From contig CP126125.1 of the NCBI GenBank assembly GCA_030123525.1, positions 2,542,001-2,606,000 on the forward strand: DNA of 64,000 nucleotides, read 5' to 3'. Below the pieces are notes generated by a model that did not search any database, had not been told where the DNA came from, and worked only from the letters and a program-made list of their open reading frames with translations. This document shows positions 57,307-64,000 of the stretch, piece by piece. The DNA comes from ELB16-189 sp018266435 (lineage in GTDB: Bacteria; Bacteroidota; Bacteroidia; Cytophagales; Cyclobacteriaceae). Position 1 is the stretch's first letter. Each line of letters starts with the position of its first letter. The position numbers were made by a program, and so were the translations under genes.

Positions 57307-57786
57307 TCAGCTGATTTTCGTTAACTGTTTCAACACCAGGTTTCGGTTCAAACTTTCTTCTAAGGAGATAATTGTATCCGTTCGTTCAATTCCTTCCACT
57401 TGCTGCATTTTGTCGTAAAGTACTTCCTTGAGGTGGTTGGTGTCCCGGCAATGGATGTGCACAAACATCGAGTAATTTCCGGTAGTGTAGTGAATGCTGG
57501 TAATTTCCGAAATGCTTTTAAGCCTGTTCAAAACCTTTTCATATAAGGCACTTTTTTCTAAATAAATTCCGATGAAGGCAGAAATATCGAAGCCAAGCTT
57601 GGCATAATTTATACGCAGGGTGGTTTTGCCGATTACTCCGGCTTCTTCCATTTTGTTCATGCGCACGTGCACCGTGCCGGGAGAGACATTTACTTTTCGG
57701 GCTACTTCAGTGTAAGGGCGCTTGGCATCTTCCATAAGCAACTCCAGTATTTTGAGATCAGTATTATCAAATTCGTAATTATTCAT
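57307..57786 (-). CDS. Lrp/AsnC family transcriptional regulator
   Basis: A 159-residue regulator. Residues 5-60 form the winged helix (FDNTDLKILELLMEDAKRPYTEVARKVNVSPGTVHVRMNKMEEAGVIG), and residues 65-150 the RAM ligand domain (FDISAFIGIYLEKSALYEKV, ITSIHYTTGNYSMFVHIHCRDTNHLKEVL). These proteins sense amino acids as octamers. The A/T-rich upstream region holds an 8-base inverted repeat (57809-57845), which may be its own operator. No amino-acid gene is adjacent. Confidence 0.93.
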   Translation of the reverse strand: MNNYEFDNTDLKILELLMEDAKRPYTEVARKVNVSPGTVHVRMNKMEEAGVIGKTTLRINYAKLGFDISAFIGIYLEKSALYEKVLNRLKSISEITSIHYTTGNYSMFVHIHCRDTNHLKEVLYDKMQQVEGIERTDTIISLEESLNRNLVLKQLTKIS

Positions 57787-57808
57787 CTTTGAATCAGGTA
57801 TTTATTAA

Positions 57809-57845
57809 ATTATATTCAAAAATATTAATATTAATTAAATATAAT
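57809..57845. promoter_or_regulatory. A/T-rich inverted repeat upstream of the Lrp-type gene
   Basis: ATTATATT (57809-57816) and AATATAAT (57838-57845) are exact reverse complements, 21 bases apart, in a region almost all A and T with AATATTAATATT inside. It starts 23 bases before the regulator start. An Lrp-type operator is plausible, but A/T richness makes chance repeats common. Confidence 0.35.
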
Positions 57846-57946
57846 GTAAATATTTAAATGATTTATTGAAATAAAATCAATGAAATATTTCCTTTGCTAA
57901 AGAATTTGCAACGAAGGCAATAAAAATCCTTCTGAGTTCTTTAAAA

Positions 57947-58093
57947 TGTAGGGTGTTGAAACTGGCAGACATGCCCTCCTGTCTCGAGGGTGGGGACAAC
58001 AGGATAAACGTAAGGTAATGGGTTGACCACTAAAAGTTTTCTTAGTGCCTTGCAGCTAACTGCCCCGTGGAGGTTCGACCCCTCCCTCTACAG
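57947..58093 (+). ncRNA. tRNA-like RNA with enlarged variable region
   Basis: A tRNA shape of 147 bases. Acceptor: TGTAGGG (57947-57953) pairs with CTCTACA (58086-58092), one wobble. The D region AAACTGGCAGACA matches the leucine tRNA D loop, though its stem is weak. Anticodon-like arm: CCCTC (57974-57978), loop CTGTCTC, GAGGG (57986-57990); the triplet would be GTC. T arm: GGAGG (58069-58073), loop TTCGACC, CCTCC (58081-58085). In place of a normal variable arm there are about 78 bases, closed by GGGG (57992-57995) and CCCC (58063-58066), with an inner AAGG/CCTT and CACTAA/TTAGTG hairpin. No CCA is encoded. A strong terminator follows 27 bases later. Confidence 0.6.
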
Positions 58094-58119
58094 CAATTTT
58101 TTTGTTAATAAGTTAAGAT

Positions 58120-58154
58120 TAGTCTGGACTGCGAAGTCCGGACTATTTTTTTTT
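58120..58154 (+). terminator. Strong terminator after the tRNA-like RNA
   Basis: TAGTCTGGACT (58120-58130) pairs with AGTCCGGACTA (58135-58145), one T-G wobble, GCGA loop, followed by nine T. No protein gene lies between it and the Lrp-type gene on this strand, so it probably ends a stand-alone RNA transcript. Confidence 0.88.
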
Positions 58155-58214
58155 GTACCTATTCGTTTTTTTCTTCTTTAAAATTGTACCTTAAAAAATT
58201 AGTTAAGTTTACAA

Positions 58215-59342
58215 ATGCTTTGCGCCAGCATTCACCCGTATGTTTTAAAATTTTCATTTGCAGCCCGCACTTCGCGTGGGCCGATGACCGAAAAAACTTC
58301 GTGGTTTCTTCGCCTGTGGGATGATCAACAACCTGGGGTGTATGGACTGGGCGAATGCGGACCGTTGCAGGGGTTGAGCAAAGAATTTGGAGAGACATTT
58401 GAAAAATTGTTGAAAGAGATTGCAGATCAGTTTCAGAAAAATAACTTTATGTTACCGGCCGGAACGGATTTAATGGCCGAACTGAAGCAGTTCTTTCAAT
58501 TAAATAAAATTAACCGCGAGTATTCTTCCGTGGTGTTTGGAATAGAAACAGCCTTGCTTGACCTGATGCAAGGAGGCCAACGTACAATATTTAAAAATCA
58601 CTTTACCGAAAAAAAACCAGTACCCATCAATGGGCTGGTATGGATGGGCGGATTAGATTTCATGCTGCAGCAAATAGAAATAAAAATCCGCGATGGTTAC
58701 CGATGTATTAAACTAAAAGTGGGCGGGCTTGACTTTGAAAAAGAATGTGATGTGCTGAACTACATCCGCAGAAAGTACTTCCGGGAGAAAATTGAAATCA
58801 GGCTCGATGCCAACGGTGCATTTAAGAAAGAAGATGCCCTGGATAAAATCAACTCACTGAAACGTTTTGATGTCCACTCCATTGAGCAGCCTATTAAGCC
58901 CGGCCAACCCGAGATGGAAGAGATTTGCGCAAAATCGCCCATACCCATTGCACTGGATGAAGAACTGATTGATATTCATTCATTGAGAGAAAAAGAAAGT
59001 TTATTGAACCGGCTCAAACCACAATTCATCATTTTGAAACCAACACTGCATGGAGGCTTTTGTGGGTGTGATGAATGGATCAAGGCAGCCGACCGTCTAA
59101 ACATCGGCTGGTGGATTACATCAGCCCTTGAATCCAACATCGGACTTAATGCCATTGCACAGTTTGCTTCTCAATATACCTCCAGTTTATACCACGGCCT
59201 GGGTACTGGCCAGATTTACGAAAACAATTTTCCCTCACCGTTGATTGCCGAAAAAGGTCTGCTTCACTTTCAACCCAATGAAAAATGGGATTTAACCTCC
59301 TTGTTTCCACAAGAGGCAGAAGAATCGCTGTATTTGAACTAA
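58215..59342 (+). CDS. menC: o-Succinylbenzoate synthase (enolase superfamily)
   Basis: A 375-residue member of the muconate-lactonising part of the enolase superfamily. Catalytic K166 and K168 (CIKLKVGG), metal ligands D198 (RLDANGAF), E224 (SIEQP) and D248 (ALDEEL), and K275 (FIILKPTLHGG) are all in place. The K-x-K, D-E-D, K set with this spacing and the presence of menE, menB and menD 1.6-5.8 kb away on the other strand point to MenC: SHCHC to o-succinylbenzoate. A dipeptide epimerase would look similar, but context disfavours it. Confidence 0.85.
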   Translation: MLCASIHPYVLKFSFAARTSRGPMTEKTSWFLRLWDDQQPGVYGLGECGPLQGLSKEFGETFEKLLKEIADQFQKNNFMLPAGTDLMAELKQFFQLNKINREYSSVVFGIETALLDLMQGGQRTIFKNHFTEKKPVPINGLVWMGGLDFMLQQIEIKIRDGYRCIKLKVGGLDFEKECDVLNYIRRKYFREKIEIRLDANGAFKKEDALDKINSLKRFDVHSIEQPIKPGQPEMEEICAKSPIPIALDEELIDIHSLREKESLLNRLKPQFIILKPTLHGGFCGCDEWIKAADRLNIGWWITSALESNIGLNAIAQFASQYTSSLYHGLGTGQIYENNFPSPLIAEKGLLHFQPNEKWDLTSLFPQEAEESLYLN

Positions 59343-59434
59343 TTACCCCCGTTTATAATTAATAAACTAAAATTTTTAGTTAAATACTTGCTAATTTGTA
59401 GCCATTGTACTTATTTGGCTAAATAATTTAGTTT

Positions 59435-59683
59435 ATGGAAAAAATAGGGATTAGTCTAAAAAGCAAAAAACTGCAGTCGGGCAGGATTCAGGTTGGTTTT
59501 TCTACCGAAGCATATTACGGGTACCTTCTTACCGAACCGATGACATCTGTTGCCGATGTTGTGAACAAAATTAACCGTCATCTTAAAGCCATTACAAATA
59601 CAGAGCGATATTTTCAACGCAACCTCTTTTCTTTTGAAAACCGAAAAAAGAATACGAACCGGATTTTAATTTTTAAAAAATAA
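59435..59683 (+). CDS. Small hypothetical protein paired with the XRE-S24 gene
   Basis: An 82-residue basic protein (MEKIGISLKSKKLQSGRIQV at the start, RKKNTNRILIFKK at the end). No family is recognised. Support for a real gene: it ends 4 bases before the XRE-S24 start, so they are most likely co-expressed, and the composition is coding-like. Upstream, TAATTTG and TTATTTG are near-matches to the -7 element. A regulatory partner or antagonist of the repressor is one guess. Confidence 0.6.
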   Translation: MEKIGISLKSKKLQSGRIQVGFSTEAYYGYLLTEPMTSVADVVNKINRHLKAITNTERYFQRNLFSFENRKKNTNRILIFKK

Positions 59684-59687
59684 AAAA

Positions 59688-60479
59688 ATGGTAAGCCTGA
59701 ACGAAAACATCCGAACCTTGCGCAAAAAAATGCAGTGGACGCAAGATGACTTTGCCCAGAAGCTAGGCATCAAACGCTCGTTGGTGGGGGCTTACGAAGA
59801 AGGCCGCGCTGAGCCTCGTGCTGAGTTGCTTCAAAAAATGGCCTTACTTTTTGGTGTAACCATGGAGTTACTGATTGGTGCAGACCTGACCAAAGGTGAA
59901 GTAAAACCACGGGCCTCGCATCAACGAGGCAATGAAGTAGTTGTGGTAACCGTAGATACCAACCGCAGAGAAAATATTGAGTTTGTTCCGGTAAAAGCAT
60001 CAGCCGGGTATTTGTCAGGGTATGCAGATCCAGAGTATGTAAAAGACTTGCCCAAATTTAATCTTCCCATGCTAAAACAAGGTACATATCGTGCTTTTGA
60101 AATCAAGGGAGACTCAATGTTACCACTGATGCCAGGATCTATTGTGGTGGGTGAGTACGTGGACAGACTGAATGATATCAAAAGCGGGAAGACATACATT
60201 TTAGTTACTCAGCACGAAGGCATTGTTTATAAACGCGTATTTAATTACCTGGACGAAAACGGAAAACTGTTTTTAGTTTCAGATAACCGGCAGTATGCAC
60301 CTTACCAGTTAGCTGGAGAAGACATACTGGAGGCATGGTCGGCCAAGGCATACATCAGCGTTCAGTTTCCTGAGGTAGAGGATAAATCAGAGGCTTCAGT
60401 AGAACAGTTGGCCAGTGTTGTACTCGATTTACAAAAAGAACTTTTTCAACTGAAGTCAGATAAACAAAAGAAACCTTGA
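59688..60479 (+). CDS. XRE-family HTH regulator with S24 (LexA-like) peptidase domain
   Basis: A 263-residue regulator. Residues 4-65 form an XRE HTH (NIRTLRKKMQWTQDDFAQKLGIKRSLVGAYEEGRAEPRAELLQKMALLF). Residues about 98-225 form an S24/LexA-like peptidase: a probable Ala106-Gly107 self-cleavage site (VKASAGYLSGY), the nucleophile S143 (IKGDSMLPLMPGS) and the general base K182 (GIVYKRVF). A helical tail with QLASVVLDLQKELFQLK may form a coiled coil. It is probably a repressor that cleaves itself on DNA damage. No integrase or phage gene is nearby. Confidence 0.9.
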   Translation: MVSLNENIRTLRKKMQWTQDDFAQKLGIKRSLVGAYEEGRAEPRAELLQKMALLFGVTMELLIGADLTKGEVKPRASHQRGNEVVVVTVDTNRRENIEFVPVKASAGYLSGYADPEYVKDLPKFNLPMLKQGTYRAFEIKGDSMLPLMPGSIVVGEYVDRLNDIKSGKTYILVTQHEGIVYKRVFNYLDENGKLFLVSDNRQYAPYQLAGEDILEAWSAKAYISVQFPEVEDKSEASVEQLASVVLDLQKELFQLKSDKQKKP

Positions 60480-60529
60480 CTATGCTGTCAGGATACAAAA
60501 TATAACTTAGCGGTTAGCCGAAGCCCAAT

Positions 60530-60552
60530 ACTCCTTCCGGATTGGAAGGAGT
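60530..60552. repeat. Perfect 9-base palindromic hairpin
   Basis: ACTCCTTCC (60530-60538) and GGAAGGAGT (60544-60552) are exact reverse complements around GGATT, followed by GAGGGTGAGG rather than a T-run. It looks like a small palindromic (REP-like) element more than a terminator; it could still end the XRE-S24 transcript. Confidence 0.55.
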
Positions 60553-60579
60553 GAGGGTGAGGCATAAAAAAATGAAACG

Positions 60580-60957
60580 ATGGAAAATTTAACTCCTAAC
60601 ATATTTGTAAAAGATATCAACGCTACTATTTCCTTTTACAACGCACTAGGTTTTGAAAAGACTATGTCCGTACCCGAAACGGGTAACTACGATTGGGTAA
60701 TGATGATGAACGGAAACGTGACAATCATGTTCCAAACATTTTCGAGTCTGAAATCTGACCTGCCACAAATCAACAGAACAGATGGAGGATCATTACTTTT
60801 TTATGTAAAAATTAGAAGTATCAGAAAATTCTATGAGCAACTGAAAAACAAAGTCCAAATCATCGCTGAGTTGAATAAGACTTTTTATGGTGCTACCGAG
60901 TTTTCCATTCTCGATAACAACGGTTATGTTCTGACTTTTGCTGAAGATGAATCCTAA
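60580..60957 (+). CDS. VOC family protein (glyoxalase/bleomycin-resistance fold)
   Basis: A 125-residue protein with two beta-alpha-beta-beta-beta units: NIFVKDINATISFYNALGFEKTMSVPE, VTIMFQTFSSLKSDLP and LLFYVKIRSIRKFYEQLKNKVQII, EFSILDNNGYVLTFAED. The expected metal residues are only partly visible (the final Glu of TFAED; the first position is Asn rather than His), so enzymatic activity is uncertain. It is convergent with menE; the stops overlap (60954-60957). Confidence 0.85.
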   Translation: MENLTPNIFVKDINATISFYNALGFEKTMSVPETGNYDWVMMMNGNVTIMFQTFSSLKSDLPQINRTDGGSLLFYVKIRSIRKFYEQLKNKVQIIAELNKTFYGATEFSILDNNGYVLTFAEDES

Positions 60958-62024
60958 TACCCCGACTGAAAAATTGTTTCTTTACGATTGATTTTATTCG
61001 TAGATGTTTCAATAAATTTTGGTATGAATTTAAACTCTCTGGGAATTTCATTTTTTGATAATTGAGCCTGACACAGGTCTTTTATTTTTTTTAATAATTC
61101 GGGCTGCAGTTCGCTTTCTTCAAGACAACAAACCACCTTTTCACCTAACTGATTATCGGGCAACCCGGTCACGAAGAACCTTTTTTTGATTTGAAGGGAA
61201 TCGAGGATGTGTTCAATGACTGATTCGATTTTTTCAGGAATGACTTTTACTCCACCGGAATTGATCACATGATCGATGCGCCCCAGCCACTTGAATTTTT
61301 TGCCATCGATCAATTCAACGAGATCGTTGGTAATAACTTCATTCGTCAAGTAATTGGTTGAAATACACAAACAACCTCTGGCATCTAACCGAAGGGCAAT
61401 GTTTTCTACTGCCTCAAAATATTCTTGTACACCTTCTCCGTTTAATTTTTGTAATGCAATGTGTGAGATAGTTTCGGTCATGCCATAGGTAGCATAGATT
61501 GAACATTTGCTTTGTTTAATTTTTTCTTGCGATGCAAAATTAATCGGTGCGCCTCCGATTATTGCGCAGCGAATCCTATTCAGGTTTTGGGGATTATCAT
61601 TCAGGATTTTTTCTAGCTGATAGGGTACAAGCGCAGCAAACTCTATTTGTTCATCAATATTTTTAAGCGGATTACCCGAGGGTTCTGTGGCCACGATGTT
61701 CATGCCGTTAATTAGGCTGCGCACCAGCATCATTTGGCCTGCAATGTACTTTGTGTCAAGGCAAACTAAGGCGGTGTCTCCCGGTTTTAGTTGTAAAGCC
61801 CGAATGGTTGCCTGGGCACTGACCTCCATTGCTTTGCGCTGGAGAATTATTTCTTTTGGTTTGCCGGTAGAGCCTGATGTATGGATTGAAAATTCTTGCT
61901 GGTTATTTACCCACGCTTTACAAAAAGAGAGGGTTGATTTTTCAAATTCAGAATTTTCTAAACCAGAAAATGATTTTAATTCTTCGATTGAAATCTTTTT
62001 TCCGTTAAGGCTGAAGAATGGCAT
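60954..62024 (-). CDS. menE: o-Succinylbenzoate-CoA ligase (AMP-dependent synthetase family)
   Basis: A 356-residue, compact ANL-family enzyme; ATG 62022-62024 is chosen (a TTG two codons upstream is possible). The P-loop is IHTSGSTGKPKEIILQR, then IYATYGMTETISHIALQ (A5), KFKWLGRIDHVINSGGVKVIPEKIESVIEHIL (A8 hinge D and G) and a C-terminal K in TSTNKINRKE. It activates o-succinylbenzoate with ATP and CoA. Its short length and placement directly after menB on the same strand support MenE rather than an acyl-CoA synthetase. Confidence 0.88.
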   Translation of the reverse strand: MPFFSLNGKKISIEELKSFSGLENSEFEKSTLSFCKAWVNNQQEFSIHTSGSTGKPKEIILQRKAMEVSAQATIRALQLKPGDTALVCLDTKYIAGQMMLVRSLINGMNIVATEPSGNPLKNIDEQIEFAALVPYQLEKILNDNPQNLNRIRCAIIGGAPINFASQEKIKQSKCSIYATYGMTETISHIALQKLNGEGVQEYFEAVENIALRLDARGCLCISTNYLTNEVITNDLVELIDGKKFKWLGRIDHVINSGGVKVIPEKIESVIEHILDSLQIKKRFFVTGLPDNQLGEKVVCCLEESELQPELLKKIKDLCQAQLSKNEIPREFKFIPKFIETSTNKINRKETIFQSGY

Positions 62025-62089
62025 ACGCAAGCTGCTACGATGCTAAGTCAAACATAAATCTTCGTTTGCATCTCTGATTCCCGATATCA

Positions 62090-62914
62090 TCAGGGAAATT
62101 TTGGAAACTTTGAGAAGTCAGGTTCACGTTTTTCCATAAATGCATTTTTGCCTTCTTTTGCTTCATCACTCAGGTAATAGAGTAGCGTGGCGTTACCCGC
62201 CAATTCCTGAATGCCGGCTTGTCCGTCAAGTTCGGCATTGAACGCGCACTTGAGCATACGTATAGCCAGCGGGCTTTTCTTTAAAATTTTATTTGCCCAG
62301 GCTACATAAGTTTCTTCCAGTTGTTCAAGCGGAACTACCTTGTTTATCAAGCCCATTTCCAATGCTTCCTTTGCATCGTATTGATCGCAGAGATACCAGA
62401 TTTCGCGAGCCTTTTTTTGGCCTATAATCCTGGCGAGGTAAGAAGCTCCAAACCCCCCATCAAAACTTCCTACTTTTGGGCCGGTCTGACCGAAGCGTGC
62501 ATTTTCTGCAGCAATAGTCAAATCGCAAACTACGTGCAGCACATGGCCGCCACCAATAGCCCAACCGGCTACGGCAGCAATTACCGGTTTGGGAATTGAG
62601 CGGATCATCTTTTGAAGATCCAATACATTTAATCGGGGTACGGCATCAGTACCTACATATCCGCCATGGCCCCTCACACTTTGGTCGCCACCGCTGCAAA
62701 ATGCTTTTCCACCTTCACCTGTTAAAATGATAACACCTATCGAGGCATCTTCGCGACAGATGTTCATGGCATCGATCATCTCGTTTACTGTAAGCGGTGT
62801 AAATGCATTGTGCATACGCGGACGGTTGATGCTGATTCGAGCAATGCCGTTGTACTTGTGAAATAATATTTCACTGTATTTTTTTATTTCTTTCCAGTCG
62901 TAGTTAAGTGTCAT
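62090..62914 (-). CDS. menB: 1,4-dihydroxy-2-naphthoyl-CoA synthase
   Basis: A 274-residue crotonase that closes the ring in menaquinone synthesis. MenB-specific blocks are FCSGGDQSVRGHGGYVG, PVIAAVAGWAIGGGHVLHVVCDLTIAAENARFGQTGPKVGSFDGGFGASYLARIIGQKKAREIWYLC and the C-terminal LLYYLSDEAKEGKNAFMEKREPDFSKFP. The catalytic Asp in SFDGG and the DQSVRG loop are present. It overlaps the menD stop by 11 bases, and menE follows 65 bases after its stop. Confidence 0.96.
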   Translation of the reverse strand: MTLNYDWKEIKKYSEILFHKYNGIARISINRPRMHNAFTPLTVNEMIDAMNICREDASIGVIILTGEGGKAFCSGGDQSVRGHGGYVGTDAVPRLNVLDLQKMIRSIPKPVIAAVAGWAIGGGHVLHVVCDLTIAAENARFGQTGPKVGSFDGGFGASYLARIIGQKKAREIWYLCDQYDAKEALEMGLINKVVPLEQLEETYVAWANKILKKSPLAIRMLKCAFNAELDGQAGIQELAGNATLLYYLSDEAKEGKNAFMEKREPDFSKFPKFP

Positions 62915-64000
62915 AACCTTTTTTTATTGCCTGTTTAAATTTTAAAAATGTTTCCTTGTTTATTTTTTGTGAACTTTCAAGTTCAAGGACTTTCGTTTTT
63001 CCGTTGAACAGGAAAAAATCTTTTAATCCATTTTTTATTTTTTTGGCTGAGTCAATGTGCAAGTAGTCAAAACCAAACTCAGTACATAAATGCCCGGCCG
63101 ATAGCCTTTGCTGAGTAATGAATAACTCATCCAGTTCAGCTACATTTCCTGGGCCATCAATGATATTAAAGATAATGCCACCGTGATTGTTCAACACCAA
63201 CACGTGTAAGTTGGGTAATGGGTAGTTATGCCAAAATGAATTGCGATCGTAAAAAAACGCCAGGTCTCCCGTGATTAAAAAATTTGGAGTTTCATGGCTT
63301 AACGCATGCCCCACGGCAGTGCTGGTGCAGCCGTCAATACCGCTCGTTCCGCGATTGGAATATACACGAACGCCCTTTTTTGCTGCTTCGAGACCAATCA
63401 TATTGGCATACCGAACTGACATACTGTTAGCTAAATGAAGGTTGCATCGGGGGGGGAGCTGAGAGATAAATTCCTGAACAAAATTCAACTCTGAAAATCC
63501 GTGTTCATTAAAAAAGTGTTTGGCCGTCAGTTGTGTGCGGTGCTCTTCGGCTTCCCATACGCGCTTAAAATTTTCTTTTTTCTGTAGTGTGAATTTTGCT
63601 TCACCGTTGATGCTGTTCAGTTCTTTAAAAAATATAACTGGTTCAACCCCAATAACTTTGGTTAGCGATTGAAAGGTGTCAGGCGGCAATCCGTGAGGTT
63701 GAATGTGCCAGTGTTCTGCCGGCTGAAATCTTCGTAATAATAATTTTACGTTTTTGGAGATAATTGATTTGCCAAATGTCAGGAGCAATTCAGGTTGTAA
63801 CGATTTTTTTACGTCATCACTGCAGGACCCTAAAAAGAGATCAGCCTTGCGGATTACATTTTGCCGGGAATGAAGATTAGAAAGAACATCGCCTACCACG
63901 GGTACCTGGTGTGTTTGAGAAAATCGTTCAATTTCTTTCGACAGTTCTTCGTTAAAATCATTTTGCCCGGCAACGATCAATATCTTGGTGAAGGCATTTA
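62904..64000 (-). CDS. menD: SEPHCHC synthase MenD, C-terminal part (partial)
   Basis: The coding frame stays open to the window edge, so the N-terminal half lies outside (about 365 residues visible). The thiamine-diphosphate enzyme joins isochorismate and 2-oxoglutarate. The C-terminal cofactor domain shows LHLANSMSVRYANMIG, VYSNRGTSGIDGCTSTAVGHAL (GDG-like start) and FLITGDLAFFYDRNSFWHN, then LVLNNHGGIIFNIID, all typical of MenD. The middle domain begins ILIVAGQ. It heads the menD-menB-menE order on this strand and overlaps menB by 11 bases. Confidence 0.93.
   Translation of the reverse strand, partial: NAFTKILIVAGQNDFNEELSKEIERFSQTHQVPVVGDVLSNLHSRQNVIRKADLFLGSCSDDVKKSLQPELLLTFGKSIISKNVKLLLRRFQPAEHWHIQPHGLPPDTFQSLTKVIGVEPVIFFKELNSINGEAKFTLQKKENFKRVWEAEEHRTQLTAKHFFNEHGFSELNFVQEFISQLPPRCNLHLANSMSVRYANMIGLEAAKKGVRVYSNRGTSGIDGCTSTAVGHALSHETPNFLITGDLAFFYDRNSFWHNYPLPNLHVLVLNNHGGIIFNIIDGPGNVAELDELFITQQRLSAGHLCTEFGFDYLHIDSAKKIKNGLKDFFLFNGKTKVLELESSQKINKETFLKFKQAIKKGYDT

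Noticed and set aside
57947..58093. tmRNA as an explanation of the tRNA-like RNA
   Set aside because: The length is far below that of tmRNA, and no tag reading frame ending in Ala-Ala with a stop is seen between the halves.
57947..58093. tRNA with a group I intron
   Set aside because: The inserted part is only about 78 bases, lies in the variable region rather than the anticodon loop, and is too short for a self-splicing core.
1..64000. CRISPR arrays, intact insertion sequences, prophage, rRNA genes or ordinary tRNAs
   Set aside because: No regularly spaced repeats, intact transposase, phage module, or rRNA-like sequence was seen; the only tRNA-like sequence is the unusual one at 57947.

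Overview
The window looks like a chromosomal segment of a member of the Bacteroidota, most likely order Cytophagales. Three things support this. Promoters match the Bacteroidota pattern (TTG, about 19-20 bases, TAnnTTTG). Arginine is made through an N-acyl-ornithine carbamoyltransferase (ArgF'). Menaquinone, Kdo and SUF genes occur beside many outer-membrane beta-barrels and DUF families common in this phylum. Genus and species cannot be named from sequence alone. No plasmid, prophage, CRISPR array or intact insertion sequence is visible; almost everything is core metabolism.

Layout. 1-4 kb: the purL 3' end, an Omp85-type barrel, a lipoprotein, two paralogous small barrels, yebC and a 35-residue lysine-rich protein. 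4.7-10.5 kb: a PadR regulator and two tandem orphan MacB/FtsX-type permeases. 10.5-16.9 kb: an outer-membrane protein, rnhA, marC, carbonic anhydrase, aroQ, xerD, a DUF4136 protein, a 3'-5' exonuclease and a saccharopine dehydrogenase-like enzyme. 16.9-25.5 kb: DUF4442, DUF962, GNAT, GT2 glycosyltransferase, a 2OG-Fe(II) dioxygenase-like protein, rsgA, waaA, a DUF6588-like barrel, enoyl-CoA hydratase and a low-molecular-weight phosphatase. 26-30.5 kb: M28, M48 and M20 peptidases. 30.5-40.6 kb: one long arginine operon (GNAT, argG, argC, proC, argD, argF', argB, argE-like, argH) with a leader that may be regulated. 40.6-43.9 kb: kdsA, a transaldolase-CBS fusion, a KdsC-like phosphatase and a DedA protein. 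43.9-49.9 kb: a nuclease/phosphatase, DUF2279, an APC permease, folE, a 6-carboxytetrahydropterin synthase-like gene and a Na+/H+ antiporter. 50-57.8 kb: the SUF operon (sufB, C, D, S, E, a DUF59 gene, bacilliredoxin) and an Lrp/AsnC regulator. 57.9-64 kb: a tRNA-like RNA with its own terminator, menC, an XRE-S24 regulator, a VOC protein, and menE, menB and menD.

How genes work together. The arg operon covers glutamate to arginine except carbamoyl phosphate supply. kdsA and the KdsC-like gene make Kdo, which WaaA (21.7-22.9 kb) attaches to lipid A. MenD, MenC, MenE and MenB are four consecutive menaquinone steps. SufBCDSE with the DUF59 protein form an Fe-S assembly line.

Less ordinary signals. 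(1) A 147-nt tRNA-like RNA at 57947-58093 has closed acceptor and T arms, a leucine-type D loop, a GTC anticodon-like loop and a greatly enlarged variable region, and is followed by a strong terminator. (2) A transaldolase/fructose-6-phosphate-aldolase domain is fused to a KdsD-type CBS pair between kdsA and kdsC, which suggests a different route to, or control of, arabinose-5-phosphate. (3) Three decayed four-helix-bundle (S23-type) genes of different subfamilies sit inside the arg and suf operons, in operon orientation. (4) The arg leader has a possible leader peptide and attenuator.
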